From Bryopsis sp. KO-2023 (lineage: Eukaryota > Chlorophyta > Ulvophyceae > Bryopsidales > Bryopsidaceae): a stretch of 64,000 bases of DNA. The notes below the pieces were generated by a model. The model saw only the letters and a program-made list of their open reading frames with translations. It made no database searches and was not told the origin of the DNA. Both the position numbers and the translations under genes were made by a program. Below, piece by piece: positions 56,670 through 64,000 of the stretch; the stretch's first letter is position 1, and every line of letters begins with the position of its first letter. The DNA is taken from contig BSYQ01000008.1 in the NCBI GenBank assembly GCA_030272585.1, positions 310,001-374,000 on the forward strand, given 5' to 3'.

Positions 56670-58970
56670 TCAATATCCTTGCGTGGCTGGCAATGTAATG
56701 AAACCACGCTGCTTGCCGTTCATAACATTGTGATGGATTTTGCATTCCTGTGAATCCATGGGCTCCCTCCATTGTGTGTATCTCTTTTTGGCCTCTTCCT
56801 TGATCGCCAATTTTTGTTGCTGTGCACGCAATCGCATCTTCTCCTTGTGGGAAGCTTGCTCTCGCTTTTCTGCCTCGATCTCCTGTTGTCGGCAGAGCTG
56901 GAATTCCCTGGCGAGCCTCTGCTCTTCTGCGAGGTCGGCAGCCATCATCTGTTTCTTGGCGGATACCTGAGCAGAGAAAAATCAACAGCAGGAAATTCAT
57001 CACAACTTGCAACAAAACTTTTCTGATATGAAAACTTGACCACTGGTCATGCAAAGTCAAGAAAAGAAATCGACGCAGGGCCCAAAAGTGCATCCCAACT
57101 GTAGCACTGGGAAATACGAGATTGCATGTGACTTGCCCGTTGTGTTTGCATGAATTTTTTCTGCGGACCTGTTCTCCCAGCTTTTCCATCATTTCAACCT
57201 GGCGCTGTTTCTTTTCCCTTGCTCGTCGATCGTCGAGCTCAGCTTGCTTTCGCTCGTACTCCTTCTGAGCTCTTTCCATCCGCAATTGATCAGCCAATGT
57301 CTGTTCCTCCAGGGATTTCTGCAAAGCAGGACCCCCACCCCTTTCCATCATCAAACGTTGCTTCTCTTTTACCGCATCCAACTCACGGAGCCGCCGCAGC
57401 TCACGCTCTTCAAGCATTTTGCTGTAGAGCTCGCTATCCCTGGAAAACATGGTGCAAACCTGACCATATCAGCTTCTCGGCGTCGTGGATTCTGACACGG
57501 CGCACTTCCTTTGAAGCTGTTGTGGGAGAGCTACATGCTGTATGGACAGTGTGTACTGGAGGGTTACTGTTGATTCTTGCTTGCCGTTTCTCTTCCTGTT
57601 TTCTGAGCTCGTTCATCCTTCCTCTATCCTCCAGCTTCTTTTGGTTCTCTTCACGAACGCGCATCATTGCCACGCGATTTTCAGCGAGCTTTTGCGCTTT
57701 GGCGGACTGTTCCTGTTCTTCTTCAGCTTGCATTTGCTGCCTGAAAATTAAGTTCTCTTTCAGTTCCTGCTCCTTCTGTCGTTGGACTCGTTCCTTCCGC
57801 TCGTTCACCTTAACCACGTTTCTTCTTTCTTTTATTCTTTGTTTCACACTATCTTCTTACCACCCGTCAAATTCAAACCAAACACCAGTGAATCTCTTTT
57901 TTTCACCACAACGGCGGGGGTGGGTGGGGGGTTTATACTGTTTCAAGAGGGGAACCTTTGAAGAAAGGGTCGCACCTGCTCCGCGAACATTTTCATGGCC
58001 GCTGTTTGAGCATCCTTTTTTCTCGTAAATTCTCTGAGCTCCTCATTCTCATACTCTCGGATTCCAGCGCTAATTTCCTGACTCTCTCGTTCCTTTTCCA
58101 ACCGGGCCTGCTCCTTGCACGACGCGATTCGGTTCATTTGCTGGTCCAAAACTCTCCTCTGCATTTTCATTTTGTCCCGTCTGTTCGACCAACGCAGGGA
58201 GTCGTCGTTCTTTGCCCATTGGTCCTACTGAGCGAACATCACACAGGGGAAATTGTTCAACTTTTTTTCCCTCTCGTTGCTCTATTCTAGAATGCAAGAT
58301 CTTGCATTCGAAGCAAAGTAAGAGAGTAAATAAATTCCGTTGCTGAGAGTGTCTGCCTCATTGTGGAGAGTAAATAAATGAGAGAAAAGCGATGAACTGT
58401 GTCGATGGCGTTGTAGGATTCGTGGTGAGGGGTCCTCCGAAGAAAGCATTGCACTAGTAGCGCTGTGGAAAGCCGCCGATACAGAACGAACAACACACAC
58501 GCGCGTTTGCAAAATTAATGCAAAAACTCCCTTCGCCGCCGCCACCCCACCTGGAGCTGTATCATCTTTCCAAACTCGCTGCTCTTCACATGGGCTTTCC
58601 GCTGTAAAATCAAAGGGGGCATTGTCCAGTCGCATTCTGTCGACGTCCCAGCGGACCTCGGCGTGTTCGTTGCGACGACGCTTCTGTTTTGCTCTTCGTG
58701 ACTTGCAGATCGCGGCTGCCTTGCTGACCCCCGGGTTAACCTTTTCCTTTCGTTCAGGCCTTCGTTGACGATGTGGTAAACTTTTTGTTTCAATGCCGTG
58801 AGATGGTTTTCTGACCCTTTTCCACTGTGCAGGAATTTGTCGCAACTGCCTATCGCACGGATTAGGGTTTGATTATATTGCGCGCGGTGCTCTTCGGGGT
58901 CCAGTCGCGATATCAGCGCCAGACGCAGCCGCTCGGCGGTGTGACCCGCATTGGTTCGTCGAGGAGCCAT
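56670..58970 (-). CDS. Charged coiled-coil protein, trichohyalin/plectin-homology-like
   Basis: Proposed exons on the minus strand: 58970-58551, 58224-57956, from 57848 to about 57560, from about 57459 to 57169, and 56966-56670, roughly 490-510 residues. The junction between the third and fourth exons is uncertain (a phase-0 donor CCA|GTACAC with acceptor GGTCAG is one option). After a non-coiled first 130 residues the protein is almost entirely Glu/Arg/Lys/Gln-rich helix (KMQRRVLDQQMNRIASCKEQ, QRQKEQELKENLIFRQQMQ, KMLEERELRRLRELDAVKEK, KKQMMAADLAEEQRLAREF). This is the composition of axonemal microtubule-inner and ciliary proteins, and the window also encodes a PKD2 channel. I cannot assign a specific CFAP name, and similar composition occurs in non-ciliary proteins. 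Confidence 0.6.
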
Positions 58971-59678
58971 AGGAAGAGGAGACAATCAACACGCAGAGTA
59001 ACCTTCATTGCGGAATTTCTGCTGGCAGTCAACCGCTTTAACACAGCTGAGAACGGCTCGGGTTGTTGAGCAAATGGTCAAGAAGAATCGCGCCAGTGCT
59101 GTCTCATTTTTTCGAACAGGGAGCAGTGCTGTGAGAATCAAACTCCTTCACAGTGAACGATGCATGCAACATTGGCCCCAGTCCCCAAAGTGTCCAGACG
59201 GTCGAAGTTCATTTTCTGCTGCTTTCGCACGTTTTGTACGGTGCTCAAAACAACGAGTATATCAAAGCGCCAGTGAGGAATTCCACTAGATATGAGGAGT
59301 GGTGTTCTCTTGTTGGTGCAGTAGTCCTACATATGTTTCACTGTACACAGGGACAGTACTCCACAATTGTGAAACGAAGGATTCTAGATATCTGTTGGAA
59401 GTAATTATCGTATCGGCAAGAAATATCCACACCACAACCATTGTATGGGCACATCAAAAGTCGGACGTAAATTTCAGGAAAATAGGTCAAACAGCCCACA
59501 AAAATACAACATGTCGCATTCATCTTTATCAAAAAAACATCTGTCTGCCAGGAGGCCGAAGGCAAAAAAACCCAGCAAATTGCTTTAATAGAATATTTGT
59601 ACAGTTCACCAACACCAAATAAAACGATGGACAAAAAGTCCTTAGGAAAACAAATATACCCTTGGTTGCAAGAACTTG
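58971..59678. other. Intergenic, nothing recognised
   Basis: Upstream region of the coiled-coil gene and 3' region of GST-like copy A. No gene-like structure. Confidence 0.5.
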
Positions 59679-61227
59679 TCAAGCAAATTTGCTTGGATTG
59701 ATCTCAGGGAAATATTTTCTTCTCATGTTTTCAACGTATACAACCAAATTGGGGTATTTTTGAATCAGCTCCGCTGTTGTCAGACCCTCGTTCTGTGGCT
59801 GGTGGTAATTATCCAGACAGCCAAACACAGCAGCATCCTCAGGGCAAGGTTCTTCCCCAATGATGTATTCGTTCTTTCCCAAAATATCAGAAATAGCACA
59901 CAGGCTGGCATCAAGCAGTTTCCTGACGTCTGGCTCAGAATGCCGACCGAATCCCTACAGAAATTGCACCACAAAACAATCAGCAGACAGAAATGTTGTA
60001 TTATGGATGGGTTACTGAAACCGAAAAGATATAGTCTGAAAGTCTTTTTTTACTTCTTTTTTTGCTGCCGCTCACATCCAAACACAAGCTTTCGTATATT
60101 GTTAAACAGCAAGTGAATAAAATAGAGGGGACACACAAGAACAGGCAGTGAATATATACAACTGAATGCTTACTCTTAGCAATCAAATGTTGGCCTTACC
60201 TGCTTATGCAGCGTGTCATGCACATTCTTTTTCACTCTGTTTATGACGATCCATCTCCAGGGAATGGGGATCGATGAAAAAAATGCAGGACACACCAGTT
60301 TCCATCCCTGCAAATGTAAATTACAAAAACAAAAAAAGAAGAAGTTCAAAGATACAAGGATTCCAAAACCTGACATTCCAACTTTTTTTTCCTCTGAAAC
60401 ATGGCCTCTCCATCTCCACAGTTTTCAAGCACATTTCCCTGCAACCCCTCATTGCATTCAATCGAAAAAGTTGATAATAAACCTCAGCCGAAATAGCTAC
60501 CAATACCACCAATCACAAAACAGCAAAAAGTGGTCATCAACCTGGCTGGAAAACCACAAATGGAATCAGGCCGCCTCTCGATATTCCGCGTTTCCTTACC
60601 GGGGGCGTCGTCATGAGGTAATACATGATTCCATAATCGAGATGATGCTCACACAACCTTTTCACAGCGACGGCGGTCCCTCTCAGCTTGCGATCGGCGC
60701 AGGGCTTCACTTTGACGTCGTATGTATTGGTTAAATAGTCGAGTATGAACTCCGTGTCCGCCAGAACGACATCCCCATGCTTGATGAAAGGAAACTAAAA
60801 AAAAACCGATCGAACAAAGTCTCCACTGGAGACTCTCCAGCCACGACAAGATATGGAATTGAACACGAAAGTAATCTCAGGCAACAAATATGTGTCCTTC
60901 TAATTCTGATATTGGGCATCGTCACCTATAAATAACCAAACCTAAGCCGCAAATCGCAAAATCCTGCTGCACAGGTGCAGGAATCCTGCCCGTAACATCA
61001 CCACCATAGTCGACCAGTGGTCCGTAGCCTACCGTTCCCTTTGGCGACTTTCGAACGTCATGGGAGATCTCCACTTCATATGGAATCTCCGCGAGCCGAC
61101 AAAACGTCTCCAACTTCATAACAAAAGGCGATCCTGAACCAGTGCTCCCACCAAAGCCGCCATATCCGACAATCGTTAGAGTGTCGTTGGGGTTTCCTTT
61201 CGTCGCGGAGTCTGGAATTGGCGCCAT
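59679..61227 (-). CDS. GST-fold protein, FAXC/metaxin-like, copy A
   Basis: Four exons on the minus strand: 61227-61033, 60794-60600, 60307-60200 and 59954-59679, all phase 0, 257 residues. The N-terminal thioredoxin-like half has GSPFVMKLETFCRLAEIPYE and, across intron 1, SPKGT|FPFIKHGDVVLADTEFIL. These match the FAXC (failed axon connections)/CDR group of GST-like proteins rather than classical GSTs. The C-terminal helical half carries RKLRGTAVAVKRLCEHHL, GEEPCPEDAAVFGCLDN and YPNLVVYVENM, ending PSKFA. There is no clear organelle targeting. The biochemical role of the family is poorly known; glutathione use is not assured. Copy B lies head to head with identical exon lengths. Confidence 0.88.
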
Positions 61228-62013
61228 GGTGCGTTATGTCTTCGATATGTCGAGCCAAATTTGAGCCTTTAAAGGTTGGCAAAAGCAGAGAGAAAACCCT
61301 CTTTGCTTTCCTCGTTTGACAGGCTGATGGGATTGCAGCACTCGTAGGAGCAAATTTGTAATGGGCGGGTTCTGTGCAGACGCGCATGACACTATCGGAT
61401 CGAATTCGTTTTGGGAAGTGTCGGCCGTTCCTCAAAAATGTGGGTAGGGGCGGAGGGGAGGAGGATCGCCTTTCCAACCAACCAGCCAACCGACCAATGA
61501 TTCCAAAACAGTTCTGCAAAGAAAGAACCAGCGAGAAAAGCATGATTTGAAAAGCATGCATCTTTTGCATCTGGATTGGTTGTAGACAAGACAAAACGAA
61601 AAGGAAAGGGCAAAACGGCCTGGCCTGGGCTTCTACGCATGTTATATTGATTGATTGATTGTTTGAAAAGGAAAGGGCAAAACGCAAGTGGATAGAGGCG
61701 TTTCATTCCCTAAAAATCGTTATGCATCCCTGTTTATTTGGGAGAACTATAAAAGTGGGCATGCTTTTTAGTGCAGTTCGATCGAGGAAGTGGATGAAAG
61801 TTGGGGCTAGATTCCCCAAAAAGCACTGGAAAAATTGCTCCCAACAATTCAAGTCAGTTCAAGTCCTCTTACTGACTCAAAACATCAAAGCACGTGTCCG
61901 AAATCAGGCGATTCTGACCACGAGGGTTCTATTACTGGTCTGTGTCAAAATTGCGTATGATAAGACGTCACAAACCGCGCCGGCTGTTGTTGGCACCACG
62001 AACCCCACCCACT
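61228..62013. promoter_or_regulatory. Shared upstream region of the head-to-head GST pair
   Basis: 786 bp between the two start codons. TATAAAAG at 61748-61755 could serve copy B (266 bp upstream). AAAAGGAAAGGGCAAAACG occurs twice, near 61597 and 61667. Confidence 0.4.
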
Positions 62014-63388
62014 ATGGCTCCCATTCCCGACTCGGCGACGAAAGGAAACCCAAACGACAAGCTTATTATTTTTGGTTTTGGCAGCTTTGATGGAACCACC
62101 AGCTCAGGATCGCCCTACGTGGCGAAAATAGAGACGTTCTGTCGGCTCGCAGACATCCCTTACGAAGCCGAACGCCCCCGCGGAACGAAAGAGTCGCCAA
62201 AGGGAACGGTGGGTCAAGAAGTGTGAAAACATGATTGAATAGCGGCAGCCCCTCCCCGCGTCTTGTGCCTGACGACGGTTTTCGATTGTTTGGATCAGAT
62301 CCCTTACATCAAGCACGGCGACGTTGTGTTGGCGGACTCGGAGTTCATACTCGACTATTTAACCAATACTTATAACGTCAAAGTGAAGCCCAGCGCCGAT
62401 CGCAAGCTGAGAGGGACCGCCGTCGCTGTGAAAAGATTGTGTGAGCATCATTTGACGTATGCGAACATGTATTACCGCATGACGACACCCCAGGCAAGGG
62501 AACGCCTTTTCATGAATAATGAGATGTCCAGCATGGAATGAGTTCAGTAAGCAATCCAGACAATAGATGGAAGATCAGCTGAGTTTTCAATCGATCCTAG
62601 TCCAAGATGCAAGTTTGCAGCAGTGGAGTTCTTAATGAACGATTAGTCAATGTGGCTGGAGTTGTTACAAATGATGAATGGTGTGACTGCCGTGGAGTTC
62701 TGACTGACTGATTAATGGTGTGGTGGCATTGGTTTGCAGGGTTGGAAGAAAGTGTGTGAGGTTTTCTTGGCAAGCATTCCGATCCCAGTGAGGTGGATTG
62801 TGGGTAACAGAGTCAGAAAAAATGTACATGACACTCTGTACAAACAGGTAACGATGCACCGATCAGCAGTGGATAATGAAATTAAGCTGCAAGAAATACA
62901 TTCTCTCCGCTTTGTACTGGCGCTCTATTTGGGCAACCCTTCGAACGATATCGATTTCTGAAAAAAAAAAATTCCTCAAAAGAACATCATGTGGTTCCTC
63001 TGCTCCGAAACAATTTTAAAAGAAAAAACTCAGTTGCTTGAACATGCTGACAGTATCCATTTTTGCCTCGTTTTTCTCGACTCGTTTTGGTGTTGTGGTG
63101 CAATTTCTGTAGGGATTCGGTCGGCATTCTGAGCCAGACGTTAGGAAACTGTTTGATGCCAGCCTGTGTGCTATTTCTGATATTTTGGGAGAGAACAAAT
63201 ACATCACTGGGGAAGAACCTTGCCCTGAGGATGCTGCTGTGTTTGGCGTTCTGGACAATTTTGTCAAACCTGTGATCGAGGGGGTTCCAACTGTGGAACA
63301 GATTGAAAAGTATCCTAATCTTGTAGCCTATGTTGAAAACATGAAAAACACATTCTTCCCTGAGAGCAATCCTAGCAAGTTTGCCTGA
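62014..63388 (+). CDS. GST-fold protein, FAXC/metaxin-like, copy B
   Basis: Four exons, 62014-62208, 62299-62493, 62740-62847 and 63113-63388, exactly the lengths of copy A (195, 195, 108, 276), 257 residues, all phase 0. The start is fixed by the shared MAPIPDSATKGNPND. An upstream in-frame ATG at 61942 would add a basic 24-residue leader, but copy A lacks it. Key motifs: GSPYVAKIETFCRLADIPYE, SPKGT|IPYIKHGDVVLADSEFIL, RKLRGTAVAVKRLCEHHL and GEEPCPEDAAVFGVLDN. Intron 2 begins with GC (CCCAG|GCAAGG) where copy A has GT (CCCCG|GTAAGG). Function as for copy A: FAXC-like, substrate unknown. Confidence 0.9.
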
Positions 63389-64000
63389 GAAGGTCTGCAT
63401 CTATTCCTTCAAACTGGTTGGCTTTTGAGGGAAGGGGGGGGGGGGTTGATTTTTCTGAAAGGGTTTCACTTAATGTTCCAAGCCCCTGTCATACATGGTA
63501 AATGTTTTGAAATTTCATTTTAGTTTCTTGGATGGAGTTTTGCAGGGATCCATCTGAGAATAGCTTTCGAGGGAGTTTCATTGCATTTCGAGACTTTTTT
63601 TTGGGGGGGGGGGGGTTGCAGTTAGCCAATGGAAAACACAGAGATGGGAATGCTTTATTTTAAGGGTGTATTTTGCCAATTGTTGCATAAAATGAATGTA
63701 ATAAATATCAGACAATGAAGATGGGTGGCTTGGACTATGTGAAATGATGAGATTGTACGTCTGCAGATGATGCGACATATCCACAGATGTGTGAAAATAC
63801 TACCACTGGCAAACAGTGTATTTTTTTTATAAATCTACTGGCCCTAACTTTGGCCATTTGAAATCATCGCGACCCTATTGTGGCCCGAAATTCTCCGAAA
63901 AAATTAGAATGTGGCCCCAACTTCAAAAATACAAATTGCGAGGCTTGGTTTTTACATAGCATTTTTTTAATGCTGTTGGTTTTGGTATCTATGGAATCTC
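63389..64000. other. 3' region of GST copy B
   Basis: Contains two G-runs (near 63437 and 63604) and an AATAAA at 63701 that may serve as poly(A) signal. No gene recognised to the window end. Confidence 0.5.

Noticed and set aside
61942-62013. Upstream ATG giving GST copy B a basic, presequence-like leader
   Set aside because: Copy A has no equivalent and both proteins align from MAPIPDS, so the start at 62014 is preferred.
1-64000. CRISPR array, bacterial operons, rRNA genes
   Set aside because: No regularly spaced direct repeats with unique spacers, no ribosome-binding-site spaced gene clusters, and no rRNA core sequences were seen; the DNA is clearly eukaryotic nuclear.

Overview
The window is nuclear DNA from a eukaryote. 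Nearly every recognisable gene is split by GT-AG introns (with at least two good GC-AG candidates), intergenic DNA is long, and two DNA transposons and a large segmental duplication are present. Two genes point to the green lineage with a primary plastid. One is a TL29-like thylakoid-lumen protein with a plant-type transit peptide followed by a twin-arginine lumen signal and no leading secretory signal. The other is a RAP-domain organelle RNA protein. A polycystin-2-type channel and a long coiled-coil protein are compatible with a flagellated green alga (prasinophyte or early streptophyte); the species is not identifiable from sequence alone.

Layout. 2.3-8.0 kb: a GPI-type secreted protein, a weak small secreted candidate and an unrecognised 133-residue protein. 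8.4-14.9 kb: two DNA transposons back to back. The first is 2.47 kb with 30-bp terminal inverted repeats and a TA target duplication. The second is a 3.9 kb CACTA element with a CAT target duplication, subterminal repeat arrays and a captured Nopp140-like gene fragment. 16.5-20.4 kb: PAN-domain gene A (minus) diverging from a small cysteine-rich secreted protein (plus). 21.4-31.4 kb: the TL29-like gene and the polycystin channel gene. 32.4-45.1 kb: a direct segmental duplication of about 5 kb, whose first copy carries a broken PAN 3' end; intact PAN gene B (plus) runs into the second copy. 46.5-56.4 kb: MOSC protein (minus), hotdog thioesterase (plus), RGP1 (minus) and the RAP protein (plus), arranged as divergent and convergent pairs with short spacers. 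56.7-63.4 kb: a coiled-coil gene (minus) and two head-to-head GST-fold (FAXC-like) paralogues.

Splice sites were chosen by eye from consensus plus reading-phase agreement. Where two paralogues exist (PAN A/B, GST A/B) exon lengths and phases agree between copies, which strongly supports those models. Most genes are independent housekeeping or cell-surface functions. The most unusual themes are the family of small secreted PAN-domain proteins spread by duplication, the gene-capturing CACTA element, and the GT-to-GC splice donor difference between otherwise collinear GST paralogues.
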